A DNA stretch of 16,116 nt from assembly GCA_030064795.1 (NCBI GenBank), contig JASJEI010000257.1, positions 1 through 16,116 on the forward strand. Direction: 5' to 3'. Every line of letters begins with the position of its first letter. Within the stretch, counting starts at the first letter, position 1. Origin of the DNA: Pleurocapsa sp. MO_226.B13. Lineage in GTDB: Bacteria; Cyanobacteriota; Cyanobacteriia; Cyanobacteriales; Xenococcaceae. Made by a program: the position numbers and the translations under genes. Shown piece by piece: positions 1 to 7,810 of the stretch. The notes beneath the pieces are model-generated. The model did not search any database and had not been told where the DNA came from. It worked only from the letters and a program-made list of their open reading frames with translations.

Positions 1-2
1 CT

Positions 3-443
3 TTCACAGAAGCTTGCATCAACGAAATCTTCCGCCACTCTTCTGCTACTATTATGCCCGCCATCACTTACGCTACTTCCACTGATACTACCTTGTCGGG
101 TTACTCTATTCCCCAAAACACTACCGTACTTGTCAATTACTATGGTCTGACTCGTGATGAGCGCTATTGGGAAGAACCAGAGCAATTTAACCCCTATCGG
201 TTTTTGGATGAAAACGGCAAATTTAGAAACGACCTTCTTGATAAGTTTTATCCGTTTGGAGTCGGAGCTCGTAGGTGCTTAGGTGAGTATTTAGGACGTC
301 TTCAAATCTTTACCTTCTTCACTAACCTTGTTCATAAATGCAAATTTGAAAAGGCACCGGTCGAGGAATTGAGCCTTGAACCTCAACCAGGAACCTTTTT
401 AAGTCCAGAGGACTATAGAGTTGTAGTAAAACCTCGCTTTTAG
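3..443 (+). CDS. Cytochrome P450, C-terminal part (5' end outside window)
   Basis: The reading frame is open from base 3, so this is the last ~146 residues of a P450 whose start lies left of the window; the ATG at 54 is internal. P450s are heme monooxygenases. Visible landmarks, in order: the K-helix ExxR motif (Glu codon 24-26, Arg codon 33-35, context NEIFRHS), the FxPxRF segment (FNPYRF), and the heme loop FGVGARRCLG with the thiolate Cys at codon 276-278. The heme loop is followed by an L-helix of GEYLGRLQIF type. From memory this C-terminal half resembles animal CYP2-clan enzymes (CYP1/CYP17-like) more than common cyanobacterial P450s such as CYP110 or CYP120; that is an impression, not a search result. 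All C-terminal catalytic motifs are intact, so it is probably functional. Substrate is unknown. It precedes the chorismate lyase-like gene by 186 bp and contains no HIP1 octamer. Confidence 0.93.
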   Translation, partial: FTEACINEIFRHSSATIMPAITYATSTDTTLSGYSIPQNTTVLVNYYGLTRDERYWEEPEQFNPYRFLDENGKFRNDLLDKFYPFGVGARRCLGEYLGRLQIFTFFTNLVHKCKFEKAPVEELSLEPQPGTFLSPEDYRVVVKPRF

Positions 444-629
444 CCTCTAGGAATTGAATGACGAATAGACGGCTAGATATTAGTCATTAATCATTTCATT
501 TAGACAGACTAGATCTGGCCGATAAAGAGTTTTATTTGTCCACAACACAAGGAAATATTCAATAGACTTCAGCAGAAATATTTCAGCTGCACTAAGAAAA
601 GACCAAACTATCACAGGAGATTTACCACC

Positions 630-1211
630 GTGCATCCCCAAAAAAAACAGCCCATTAGAGGTAATTTACAAACATTTACCCATTACACGGGAACAAAAAA
701 TTTAAATGGTTTTCAGAGGATGTTAATGAAAGCTAATGGCACAGTTACAGCTATGTTAGAAGCTTACTTATCTGAGCCAATTCAAGTAGTTAAACTCTCA
801 GAAAATCTAGCTAAGATAGAACTTAAATTGCCACACATTCAATTGAATCCAGAAGAGCAAGTTATTGCCAGAAAAGTCCTTCTTCAAGGGAAGAAGAGCA
901 GTCGTAATTTTATCTATGCTGATTCACTTATCCTGATTAATAACCTAGAGGAACGATTTAGGTATCAACTGCTGAACACCAATATACCAATTGGCAAGCT
1001 TTGGTCAGAGCAAAAAGTTGAAACTTTTAAAGAAATCATAGACTCTGGCATAGAGCCAGCCAAGGAATTGTCGAATTATTTTGGTATTGAACCTGAGGAA
1101 AATCTACTTTTTCGCACCTATTCTGTGTCCTCTCAAGGTAAAATCACGATGATTATTACTGAAAAGTTTCCTGAGCATTATTTTGCGCCACAAGTTCCCT
1201 TAGCGTCTTAA
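630..1211 (+). CDS. Chorismate pyruvate-lyase-like protein (Rv2949c/Ycf21, DUF98 family)
   Basis: Predicted 193-residue cytosolic enzyme converting chorismate to 4-hydroxybenzoate plus pyruvate. The start is GTG at 630 with an AGGAGA ribosome site at 615-620; an internal ATG at 720 would cut off N-terminal sequence. The family pattern is recognisable against Mycobacterium Rv2949c: ANGTVTAML (residues 35-43), Arg81 in ARKVLLQG, the P-I-G turn at 120-122, VETFKE (130-135), and the strand RTYSVSSQGKITMIITEKF (162-180). In this fold a conserved Arg and Glu hold the substrate; Arg81 and Glu178 are the likely equivalents. No membrane segment or signal peptide is seen. Two roles are possible: supplying 4-hydroxybenzoate for plastoquinone (the role of the Synechocystis family member sll1797), or for a dedicated aromatic product, as in mycobacterial p-HBAD/phenolic glycolipid synthesis. 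The nearby DAHP synthase, glycosyltransferase and PEP synthase favour the second. Confidence 0.8.
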   Translation: MHPQKKQPIRGNLQTFTHYTGTKNLNGFQRMLMKANGTVTAMLEAYLSEPIQVVKLSENLAKIELKLPHIQLNPEEQVIARKVLLQGKKSSRNFIYADSLILINNLEERFRYQLLNTNIPIGKLWSEQKVETFKEIIDSGIEPAKELSNYFGIEPEENLLFRTYSVSSQGKITMIITEKFPEHYFAPQVPLAS

Positions 1212-1593
1212 GATTGAATAACTGGTGAGTTCATTATCCCATATCAGCGAGCGCCAAGATCAGATCAGCAATGCTTTGAGTAGCTACGTTAAAGCAAGGA
1301 ATTTAGGTTACGTCGAATTTAGGTAATCGCGATCGCATTTTGATAAAACACTCAGGTGTTCGTTCTCAAGAAATTTACTATCACCAATATACATGAGCAA
1401 GCTTTGTTGCTTGGGCTAATCCAGATAGCTAACGGGTTTCATGATTCTCAGAGCTAGATAACAGACCTTCGATGATCACCGTTATTACTCATTGTTTTAA
1501 AGCCCAGAGCTTGGATATTTCATCCCTTAATTGAGCAAAGCTGAGTTGATGATAATTCTCAACGGTCTTTGCTAATCAAAAACTTCAACTAAT
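1212..1593 (+). other. 382-bp intergenic region upstream of the permease gene
   Basis: No convincing gene on either strand. It holds one HIP1 octamer (1329-1336) and, just before the permease start, a two-tier inverted repeat (1534-1573, listed separately). One frame around 1243-1320 reads as a short run resembling a protein remnant but is stopped on all sides. The length suggests the permease has its own promoter; I could not fix a -35/-10 pair with confidence. Confidence 0.5.
1534..1573 (+). promoter_or_regulatory. Two-tier inverted repeat just upstream of the permease start
   Basis: Outer arms AGCAAAG (1534-1540) and CTTTGCT (1567-1573) pair perfectly. Nested inside, GTTGA (1545-1549) pairs with TCAAC (1559-1563) around a 9-nt loop. 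It ends 20 bp before the GTG start at 1594, so it could fold in the mRNA leader or serve as an operator. No U-tract follows, so a terminator is unlikely. The function is inference from position and symmetry only. Confidence 0.35.
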
Positions 1594-2697
1594 GTGAGAA
1601 TATGTATGCTCAAGCAAAAAAAATCTCGGCGAACAGAAAAAGTCAACCTAAACAGCCAGAGCCAATTTATCCCCAAATTTTTCTACCTTGCTGCTAAAAC
1701 GGTGTTTTCTCAATACTTTATTCGCGTCAGCATCTTAGTTGCTCTGACTGTCTGGACTGTCTGGTTAATTATTACTGGTCCTACCCTCGCCCTCTCTAAT
1801 CTGATGGCTAACTGGGAGGCTGCCATAACTATGATTTTTGGTTCTATGGTAGCAGGCGGTACGAGTATGGGTGGGGGAGCAGTTGCTTTTCCAGTTTTTA
1901 CCAAAGTGCTGCACGTTCCTCCCTCGGAGGCAAAAGTCTTTTCTCTAGCTATTCAAAGTATTGGAATGAGTGCAGCCTCATTGACCATTGTGGCAATGAA
2001 AACCAAGGTAGAGTGGCGGTTCATCCGTTGGGCAAGTCTTGGAGGTGTTCCTGGCATTATCTTAGGCTCAGTCTTTTTAGCTCCAGTTCTGCCCTCAAAT
2101 GTAATCAAATTTTCTTTCACAATGATGGTCTGCAGTTTTGCGCTCGTTTTGTTTGCTTTAAATCGTACAAGAAGGAGGCGAAATTTAGCTATCCCTTCTT
2201 GGGGAACAAGAGAACAAGTTTTCTCTCTAGTAGCAGGACTTTGGGGAGGAGTTGTCAGTGGTTTAGTCGGCAGTGGTATGGATATTGTTGGTTTTTCCGT
2301 CATGATATTACTGTTCGGCTTGTGCGAAAAGGTTAGTACTCCGACCTCAGTTATTTTAATGGCTATCAATGCCGTAGTTGGTTTTATCCTTCATCAATAC
2401 TTTGTTGGTGACTTTGTCGAGCCTGTAACTAATTATTGGCTAGCAGCAGTACCAGTAGTTGTAGTCGGTGCCCCAACAGGTGCTATGTTGTGCAACTTGA
2501 TGAAACGAAAAACCATTTCCAGGATACTTATTGGTCTGATCTTAATTGAGTTCGTTAGTTCTTTTCTACTTATTCCTTTAACTGCCAAGCTTCTCTGTTC
2601 TTCTCTGTTAGTGTTTGCCATCTTCTCATTAATTTATTACTGGATGTATAAAAGCCAAATCTATGTTGCTCCCAGTTTTATTCGTGAGAGATACTGA
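1594..2697 (+). CDS. TauE/SafE (DUF81) family membrane permease
   Basis: A 367-residue polytopic inner-membrane protein of the sulfite exporter TauE/SafE family, whose members are thought to export sulfite, sulfoacetate or other organic anions. The start drawn is GTG 1594; ATG at 1606 (residue 5) is equally plausible, and neither has a strong ribosome site. After a basic N-terminus, hydrophobic spans appear at about 44-66, 76-100, 114-135, 146-163, 171-190, 208-226, 232-270 (two spans), 281-300, 309-328 and 331-350. The glycine-rich GGTSMGGGAVAFPVF (88-102) and SGLVGSGMDIVG (222-233) are the two homologous half-repeats typical of the family. Substrate cannot be read from the sequence; export of an acidic pathway product is a guess. 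The last ~35 bp overlap a methyltransferase-fragment ORF, and a degenerate copy of the final ~118 bp recurs about 424 bp downstream, showing that this 3' end was rearranged. Confidence 0.85.
   Translation: MRICMLKQKKSRRTEKVNLNSQSQFIPKFFYLAAKTVFSQYFIRVSILVALTVWTVWLIITGPTLALSNLMANWEAAITMIFGSMVAGGTSMGGGAVAFPVFTKVLHVPPSEAKVFSLAIQSIGMSAASLTIVAMKTKVEWRFIRWASLGGVPGIILGSVFLAPVLPSNVIKFSFTMMVCSFALVLFALNRTRRRRNLAIPSWGTREQVFSLVAGLWGGVVSGLVGSGMDIVGFSVMILLFGLCEKVSTPTSVILMAINAVVGFILHQYFVGDFVEPVTNYWLAAVPVVVVGAPTGAMLCNLMKRKTISRILIGLILIEFVSSFLLIPLTAKLLCSSLLVFAIFSLIYYWMYKSQIYVAPSFIRERY
2573..2690 (+). repeat. Copy 1 of a ~118-bp imperfect direct repeat (functional 3' end of the permease gene)
   Basis: This segment aligns without gaps to 2997-3114 at a constant offset of 424 bp. 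By eye identity is roughly three quarters to four fifths; both copies share stretches such as AATTTATTAC and GCTCCCAGTTTT. In this copy it encodes the permease tail IYYWMYKSQIYVAPSF. Confidence 0.8.
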
Positions 2698-2992
2698 TTT
2701 TTTTGCTCGACATGAGTGCATTCGTATTCTTAAACCAGGGGGAAGAATGTTCTTTTCCGAATTTCTCGCAGAAGCCTCAGTAACGGACATAATGAATTTT
2801 GCAAAGCATGTAAGAATCCCAGGTTTACTCAAACCCACCTTTTCTCGTTTTCTTCATAACAAACACAAAAAACTGGTTCCAGACGAAGCAGATATAGAAA
2901 AATGGGAAAAAGAGCTTTCTTCAAAGGGTTTTGCCTTTTCAGAATATTTGCATGGATATCCATTTTTTATTTTAAAACTTGATAAAAAATAG
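2663..2992 (+). pseudogene. 3' fragment of a SAM-dependent methyltransferase, chimeric with the permease 3' end
   Basis: The open frame codes 109 residues. The first ~12 codons are the permease's 3' end read in another frame. Real similarity begins near ECIRILKPGGRMFFSEFL (about 2714-2767), the post-motif region of class I methyltransferases in which a helix leads into 'LKPGGR' and a beta strand. The remainder (to LDKK at the stop) looks like an intact methyltransferase C-terminus. The Rossmann N-terminal half with the SAM-binding GxGxG loop is absent, so it cannot act as a methyltransferase by itself. It lacks a credible ribosome site. It is flanked on both sides by homologous permease 3'-end DNA, suggesting it was left behind by deletion or duplication. 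It may be remains of a tailoring methyltransferase of the same pathway. It could be annotated as a small hypothetical protein; I prefer pseudogene. Confidence 0.65.
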
Positions 2993-2996
2993 AAAA

Positions 2997-3114
2997 TTCC
3001 TGTAAATGTCTAGCTTTTCTGTTTTTCTCTCTTCGTTTTTGTTGTCTTTTCATCAATTTATTACTAGATGTTCAAAAGCAGAATCTATGTCGCTCCCAGT
3101 TTTGTCCGTGAAAA
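2997..3114 (+). pseudogene. Decayed second copy of the permease 3' end
   Basis: Gapless counterpart of 2573-2690. Translated in the matching frame it reads [25 protein letters not shown], versus SLIYYWMYKSQIYVAPSFIRER in the intact gene, so the TGG codon has become TAG at 3065-3067. Nothing upstream in the copy continues the permease, so only the last ~40 codons survive. Most substitutions keep the amino acid or are conservative, which suggests the copy came from a diverged paralogue once under selection rather than from a fresh tandem duplication. It sits just ahead of the DAHP synthase gene and may now act only as its leader. Confidence 0.75.
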
Positions 3115-3168
3115 CCAACACTAATTTATTTTCTGATACTTTTCTCAAAATCAAGGAGATTTAAGCCA

Positions 3169-4272
3169 ATGATTATCATAATGAAAACTGATACCCCTAA
3201 CTTAGAAATTCAAAGAATTATCCAAGAATTACAAAGTGAGAGTATTACACCCGAACAAATTGTCGGTAAACACAAAGTCATAATCGGTTTAGTAGGAGAT
3301 ACTGCCAGTCTTAATCCTCAACACCTTCAACAAATAAGTCCTTTCATTGAGAAGGTGATGAGAGTTGATAAGCCTTTTAAAAGAGCGAGTTTAGAATTTC
3401 GGCATGGAGAACTAACCGAAATATTTGTTCCTACTCCTAATGGAGTTGTGGTTTTCGGTCAAAATCATCCAATTGTTACAGTAGCTGGTCCCTGTTCCGT
3501 AGAAAATGAAGCAATGATTGTGGAGACAGCGCAGCGAGTCAAAGCAGCAGGAGCGCAGTTGTTGCGAGGTGGAGCTTATAAGCCTAGAACTTCACCTTAT
3601 TCTTTCCAAGGACATGGTGAGAGTGCTTTAGGTTTACTAGCTAAAGCTCGCGAGATTACAGGTTTGGGGATCGTCACTGAAGTAATGGATTCGGCCGATC
3701 TTCCTAAAGTTGCGGAGGTGGCTGACATCATCCAAATTGGGGCTCGTAATATGCAAAATTTCTCACTTTTGAAGCAAGTAGGAGCCATTAATAAGCCTGT
3801 TTTACTCAAACGAGGAATGGCAGCCACCATTGAAGATTGGCTGATGTCCGCCGAGTATATTTTGGCAGCAGGGAACCCCAATGTGATTTTGTGTGAGCGA
3901 GGAATTCGCACCTTCGATCGCAAGTATACTCGCAATACTCTCGATCTGGCTGCCGTTCCCGTCCTGCGCAGTCTAACTCACTTACCTATTATGGTTGACC
4001 CCAGCCATGGTACAGGAAAAGTAGAGTATGTACCCACAATGGCTAAAGCTGCGATCGCTGCTGGGGCAGATTCTCTGATGATTGAGGTTCACCCCAATCC
4101 GGCTAAGGCCCTCTCAGATGGTCCTCAGTCTCTCACATTGGAAGGATTTGAGGAATTCATGAAGGAAATGACTTATTTTGCCCAATACTTTGGTCGCTCG
4201 AATCAAAACAGCCGATGGAAAAACCAAGATCGTCAGTCCGCTCGTGACCGTCACCATAGCTTGATTGTCTAA
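3169..4272 (+). CDS. aroF: 3-deoxy-7-phosphoheptulonate (DAHP) synthase, type I-beta with N-terminal FL domain
   Basis: First enzyme of the shikimate pathway: PEP plus erythrose 4-phosphate gives DAHP. It has 367 residues, of which ~27 at the C-terminus (341-367, basic and polar) exceed the barrel. The start is ATG 3169 with AAGGAG at 3153-3158; a second in-frame ATG lies at 3181. Residues ~1-80 form a ferredoxin-like regulatory domain as in Thermotoga DAHP synthase, where it mediates feedback inhibition. The barrel shows AGPCS (106-110), [15 protein letters not shown] (134-148), KRG (214-216), DPSHGTGK (277-284) and IEVHPNP (305-311). Expected metal ligands are all present: Cys109, His280, Glu306, Asp317. 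It lies only 51 bp ahead of the glycosyltransferase gene, implying co-transcription. A pathway-dedicated copy supplying chorismate to the nearby lyase is an inference; it could be the organism's main enzyme. Confidence 0.95.
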   Translation: MIIIMKTDTPNLEIQRIIQELQSESITPEQIVGKHKVIIGLVGDTASLNPQHLQQISPFIEKVMRVDKPFKRASLEFRHGELTEIFVPTPNGVVVFGQNHPIVTVAGPCSVENEAMIVETAQRVKAAGAQLLRGGAYKPRTSPYSFQGHGESALGLLAKAREITGLGIVTEVMDSADLPKVAEVADIIQIGARNMQNFSLLKQVGAINKPVLLKRGMAATIEDWLMSAEYILAAGNPNVILCERGIRTFDRKYTRNTLDLAAVPVLRSLTHLPIMVDPSHGTGKVEYVPTMAKAAIAAGADSLMIEVHPNPAKALSDGPQSLTLEGFEEFMKEMTYFAQYFGRSNQNSRWKNQDRQSARDRHHSLIV

Positions 4273-4323
4273 TGCGATCGTTAGACTTCTTGCCTAAATC
4301 TAGAAAAAAAAGGAGAAAAATAC

Positions 4324-5601
4324 ATGAAGTTTCTGTTTTTGACCGCTTCAGCGACCGGTCACGTCAACCCAACATTACCAGTTGCTCAGGAATTGGTTGC
4401 TCGTGGTGAGGAGGTAGTCTACTACACCACCGATAAGTTCCAGGCACGGGTAGAACGTACTGGTGCCACCTTCCGACGCCTTGACGACATCTTTAATACC
4501 CCTGCTGATGAGATTGCCAAGTTCCAGAAAAATTGGCAGGAAAACTCTCCGGCATTACTGGAAGATGTCATGCGAGTAATGCTTCGGTATGTGACTAACA
4601 CCTTACCCAGGGTGCCAAAAATGCTGGAGCAGTTGCGAGCCGAGGAGTTCGATGCTATTGTCTGCGATCCAATGTGTGCGTGGGGACGCGCCCTTGCTGA
4701 GATGTCGGGATTGCCCACAGCTACATTCTACGGCACCTTTGCCATGACCAAGAACTCCCCCCTTCTACGTCAAATGTTGTCAAGACCCAAAAAATTACCT
4801 TCTCTAAAGACGGTAGTTGCTATGCTTCGGCTTCAGTCGGTCGCCTGGTATATGCACCTGCGCTACGGAATTTCCCTACTAGATCCGAAGAATCTATTCA
4901 CTGCCTCTGAGAGTCTGAATATAGTCCCTTTGCCCAGGAAATTTCAGCCCGACGCTGATGCCTTTGATGATCGGTATGCTTTCGTCGGTCCTTCAATCTT
5001 GCCAAGTGCTGTTGACTATGAGGCTGACTTACCCCTCGAACAACTCGAAGAGCGTCAGACTCTGTACATTGCTATGGGGACTTCCTTTACCAGACCGCAA
5101 TTCTTTAAGACCTGCCTAAATACCTTTACGAATACCCCCTGGTTGGTGGTGATGGCTACCTGGAAAGATTTAGGTTTCACTAATTCACCATCTAATTTTA
5201 TCGTACGTCCTCTGGTACCCCAACTCGAAGTGCTAAAACGCGCCAATGTATTCATCACCCACGGTGGTATGGGTTCAGTGATGGGAGCTTTATGGTACGG
5301 CGTCCCCTTGGTGGTCGTACCGCAGATGTCAGAGCAGGCTCTCGTTGCAGACCGCGTGGTCGAACTCGGTCTCGGTATCAGGCTCGATCCACCAGATGTA
5401 AACCCCGAAGCACTGCGCGACGCCGTAAATACCGTCGATACAGATCCTGCCTACCGCAACCGCGTTGCTGAGATGCAGAGTGCTATGCGGGAGGCAGGTG
5501 GCTACCGTCGAGCTGCTGACGAACTCCAGAATTGGCTGTACTCTTCTATGCAGATTCCACGTGGAAGCCAAAATAGAGTCACTGCGCCCCTATCAAATTG
5601 A
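4324..5601 (+). CDS. GT1-family glycosyltransferase (MGT/UGT type)
   Basis: A 425-residue cytosolic or membrane-associated GT-B enzyme, the usual length for macrolide/UDP-type glycosyltransferases. Start ATG 4324 follows AAAGGAG at 4308-4314. The N-terminal acceptor domain opens FLTASATGHVNPTLPVA with the probable catalytic base His13. The C-terminal donor domain carries the family signature FITHGGMGSVMGALWYGVP (310-328), with HGG at 313-315, followed by a P-x-x-x-EQ-x-x-x-A-x-R-V segment (333-345). These enzymes transfer a sugar from UDP- or dTDP-sugars to hydroxyls of small lipophilic acceptors. The dTDP-deoxysugar genes immediately downstream suggest that the donor is dTDP-rhamnose or a relative, and the chorismate lyase suggests a phenolic acceptor. 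The mycobacterial phenolic-glycolipid rhamnosyltransferases belong to this superfamily. A polyketide, sterol or carotenoid acceptor is also possible. No HIP1 octamer occurs in its 1278 bp. Confidence 0.92.
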   Translation: MKFLFLTASATGHVNPTLPVAQELVARGEEVVYYTTDKFQARVERTGATFRRLDDIFNTPADEIAKFQKNWQENSPALLEDVMRVMLRYVTNTLPRVPKMLEQLRAEEFDAIVCDPMCAWGRALAEMSGLPTATFYGTFAMTKNSPLLRQMLSRPKKLPSLKTVVAMLRLQSVAWYMHLRYGISLLDPKNLFTASESLNIVPLPRKFQPDADAFDDRYAFVGPSILPSAVDYEADLPLEQLEERQTLYIAMGTSFTRPQFFKTCLNTFTNTPWLVVMATWKDLGFTNSPSNFIVRPLVPQLEVLKRANVFITHGGMGSVMGALWYGVPLVVVPQMSEQALVADRVVELGLGIRLDPPDVNPEALRDAVNTVDTDPAYRNRVAEMQSAMREAGGYRRAADELQNWLYSSMQIPRGSQNRVTAPLSN

Positions 5602-5613
5602 CCGGAAATGAGA

Positions 5614-5658
5614 ACCGTACCCTTTGATATCCAGTAGTTTGACGTAAAAGGGTACGGT
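5614..5658 (+). repeat. Perfect 12-bp inverted repeat with 21-nt spacer between the glycosyltransferase and rmlD
   Basis: ACCGTACCCTTT (5614-5625) and AAAGGGTACGGT (5647-5658) are exact reverse complements. No T-run follows the right arm, so it is not a canonical Rho-independent terminator. It could be an mRNA-stabilising or processing hairpin, an attenuator, or a two-half-site operator. The 8-bp palindrome GGTATACC (5656-5663) overlaps the right arm. The repeat itself is certain; the role is unknown. Confidence 0.75.
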
Positions 5659-5826
5659 ATACCGCACACCACAAAGTTAAGATGAGAGAGTTTGATGAAC
5701 ATTATCTCCACTAAAATTCCTTTAGAGCGACCCCAATTTAGCGATCGCCTGGCCCCTGACAACATTCCCAATCTTATCCATCAAAGACCAAGCCGGTCAG
5801 CCCTTGAAAACAACGGAAGTATTTCC

Positions 5827-6729
5827 GTGAAGCGAATCTTGATCACCGGCATTGCTGGACAACTCGGTCAGGAACTGCAACGGAGTCTCGCTCCCTTGGG
5901 AGAGGTAATTGGCGTTGACCGCAAGACTTTGGATCTGACCCAGCCAGCCGAGATTCGCCAGGTCATCAGTGAATTCAAGCCAGACCTGATTGTCAATGCT
6001 GCTGCCTACACGCTGCCTGACAAAGCCGAGACTGAAATTGAACTGGTCAACTCGATCAACGCTTCTGCTCCCACTATCATAGCTGAAGAAGCCCAGAAGC
6101 TAGGGGCAACGTTGATCCACATCTCTACAGCCTATGTATTCGATGGTCGGAAAAATACTCCCTACACTGAGGAAGATCTCCCTAACCCAATCAATGCTTA
6201 CGGTCAATCAAAACTCTTAGGAGAGCAAGGGGTTCAGCAAAAGTGCGAGTGCCATATTATTCTCAGGATTGCTTGGGCTTACAGCACATTTGGCAAGGGT
6301 AACTTTGTAAAAACCATGCTCAGGCTAGGAGCAGAGCGCGAAGAACTGCGCGTCGTTGTTGACCAGGTTGGTACCTTCTCGTGGACTAGGGATATTGCTC
6401 AAGCTATTGCTCAACTCGGACAACTCCTTAGCCTAGATCGGGCACAAGAGCCTCCTCTTACAGGGGTCTATCACTTCACCAATAGTGGCATTATTAGTCG
6501 GTATGACTTTGCTGTCGCCATCTTTGAAGAAGCCCTGCAGCTTGGTTTCCCTTTGAAAGTGCGGCGGGTTGTGCCCATTACCACGCCTGAATATCCCATG
6601 CCAGCCAAGCGTCCAGCTTATTCAGCCCTTTCAACTAAAAAAATCTCAGCCGTTTTGGGGACCCATCCCCCCCACTGGCGACAATCACTCAGACAAATGC
6701 TCAAACAATTCTACTCTGAAAAATTATGA
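5827..6729 (+). CDS. rmlD: dTDP-4-dehydrorhamnose reductase (RmlD family)
   Basis: NAD(P)H-dependent SDR that reduces the 4-keto group of dTDP-4-dehydro-6-deoxyhexose, the last step to dTDP-L-rhamnose. I place the start at GTG 5827 (300 residues), with GGAAG at 5815-5819, because family similarity begins exactly there with KRILITG. The same frame stays open to ATG 5695, but those 44 residues match nothing I recognise and contain a HIP1 octamer. Motifs: GIAGQLG nucleotide loop (8-14), NAAAYT (57-62), STAYVFDG (100-107), catalytic Tyr125-x3-Lys129 (AYGQSK), then FSWTRDIA late in the protein. Most RmlD proteins have STDYVFDG; here Asp is Ala102, and no rmlC is adjacent, so a related product (for example a talose- or fucose-type sugar) cannot be excluded. 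Its stop overlaps the rmlA start by 4 bp (ATGA). Confidence 0.88.
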   Translation: MKRILITGIAGQLGQELQRSLAPLGEVIGVDRKTLDLTQPAEIRQVISEFKPDLIVNAAAYTLPDKAETEIELVNSINASAPTIIAEEAQKLGATLIHISTAYVFDGRKNTPYTEEDLPNPINAYGQSKLLGEQGVQQKCECHIILRIAWAYSTFGKGNFVKTMLRLGAEREELRVVVDQVGTFSWTRDIAQAIAQLGQLLSLDRAQEPPLTGVYHFTNSGIISRYDFAVAIFEEALQLGFPLKVRRVVPITTPEYPMPAKRPAYSALSTKKISAVLGTHPPHWRQSLRQMLKQFYSEKL

Positions 6730-7799
6730 AAGCACTTATTCTTTCTGGCGGTAAAGGAACGCGCCTGCGCCCCCTTACTTATACTGGTGCCAAGCAAATG
6801 GTTCCTGTAGCTAATAAGCCGATTCTCTGGTACGGAATTGAAGCGATCGTTGCGGCAGGTATCACTGATATCGGCATTATCATCTGTCCCGAAACTGGAG
6901 AGGAGGTAAAAACTAAAACCGGAAATGGCGATCGCTTTGGTGCCAGGATTACCTATATCCTTCAGGATAAGCCTGCGGGTCTGGCTCACGCGGTAAAAGT
7001 GGCACAGCCCTTCTTGGGGAACGCACCGTTTGTGATGTATCTGGGAGATAACCTGATTGAAAATGACCTGCGCCCATTTACAGAACAATTTAAAGCTCAC
7101 TCCCTGGATGCTTTAACCCTACTGGGTGCGGTTCCTAATCCCAGTGCTTTTGGAGTTGCTAAGCTTGACGAAAATGGGCGAGTCCTACAGCTAGTGGAAA
7201 AACCCAAAGTTCCCCCTTCTAATCTAGCACTAGTGGGAATTTACTTGTTCTCTAATACTATCCACCACGCCATTGCCAATATTCAACCTTCCGCCCGAGG
7301 CGAACTGGAGATTACTGATGCGATTCAATTCCTGATTGACCAATCTAAAAGAGTAGAAGCCCGTCAACTTGAGGGCTGGTGGTTGGATACCGGTAAGAAA
7401 GATGACCTTTTAGAAGCCAACCGAATTATTCTGGATACTCGTATAGAAGCTGCCATCGAAGGTGAAGTTGACTCTAACACCCAGGTAATTGGGCGGGTGC
7501 AGATTGGTTCGAGGTCTCGGGTCGTTAATTGCACGATTCGGGGACCAGTGACGATTGGCAGCGACTGCCACCTGGAAAACTGCTTTATCGGTCCTTACAG
7601 CAGTGTGGCTGACCAAGTCACCCTGATCGATACTGACCTTGAGCATAGTGTGATTTTACAGGGTGCAAAAGTTGTAGGTATTCAGCAGCGGATCGTTGAC
7701 AGTGTAATTGGACAGCGTGCCCAGCTTAAGGTAGCTCCTCTACGCCCTAAAGCTTTGCGCTTCCTTATCGGTGATGACTCCCAACTTGAGCTAGTTTGA
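6726..7799 (+). CDS. rmlA: Glucose-1-phosphate thymidylyltransferase, long form
   Basis: Makes dTDP-glucose from dTTP and glucose 1-phosphate, the entry step to dTDP-deoxysugars. At 357 residues it is the 'long' RmlA type: an N-terminal nucleotidyltransferase fold of ~240 residues plus a C-terminal left-handed beta-helix of hexapeptide-like repeats (about 250-345, pattern such as [18 protein letters not shown]). Motifs: [11 protein letters not shown] (8-18), [10 protein letters not shown] (80-89), YLGDN (105-109, metal-binding Asp108), [17 protein letters not shown], and [10 protein letters not shown]. The ATG overlaps the rmlD stop, indicating translational coupling, and rmlB follows within 11 bp. 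Long forms are common in cyanobacteria and actinobacteria, including natural-product clusters. It could instead serve a cell-wall polysaccharide pathway. Confidence 0.95.
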   Translation: MKALILSGGKGTRLRPLTYTGAKQMVPVANKPILWYGIEAIVAAGITDIGIIICPETGEEVKTKTGNGDRFGARITYILQDKPAGLAHAVKVAQPFLGNAPFVMYLGDNLIENDLRPFTEQFKAHSLDALTLLGAVPNPSAFGVAKLDENGRVLQLVEKPKVPPSNLALVGIYLFSNTIHHAIANIQPSARGELEITDAIQFLIDQSKRVEARQLEGWWLDTGKKDDLLEANRIILDTRIEAAIEGEVDSNTQVIGRVQIGSRSRVVNCTIRGPVTIGSDCHLENCFIGPYSSVADQVTLIDTDLEHSVILQGAKVVGIQQRIVDSVIGQRAQLKVAPLRPKALRFLIGDDSQLELV

Positions 7800-7810
7800 G
7801 AGGTGAAAAG

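Noticed and set aside
1243..1320. A short frame reading roughly HISERQDQISNALSSYV...LGYVEFR, vaguely like an Uma2-type nuclease remnant
   Set aside because: Fewer than 30 residues, closed by stops on both sides, no start or ribosome site and no decisive motif.
3597..3935. Minus-strand open frame opposite the DAHP synthase gene
   Set aside because: Antisense shadow of a strongly conserved gene, with no ribosome site or recognisable motif.
5639..5663. TTGACG and TATACC as a sigma-70 promoter for rmlD
   Set aside because: The spacer would be only about 13 bp, too short for a normal promoter.
5695..5826. 44-codon N-terminal extension of rmlD
   Set aside because: Open frame, but family similarity starts at GTG 5827, which has its own GGAAG site; the extension contains a HIP1 octamer and no recognisable domain.
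7410..7646. Minus-strand open frame inside rmlA
   Set aside because: Antisense shadow; the + strand frame is conserved throughout.
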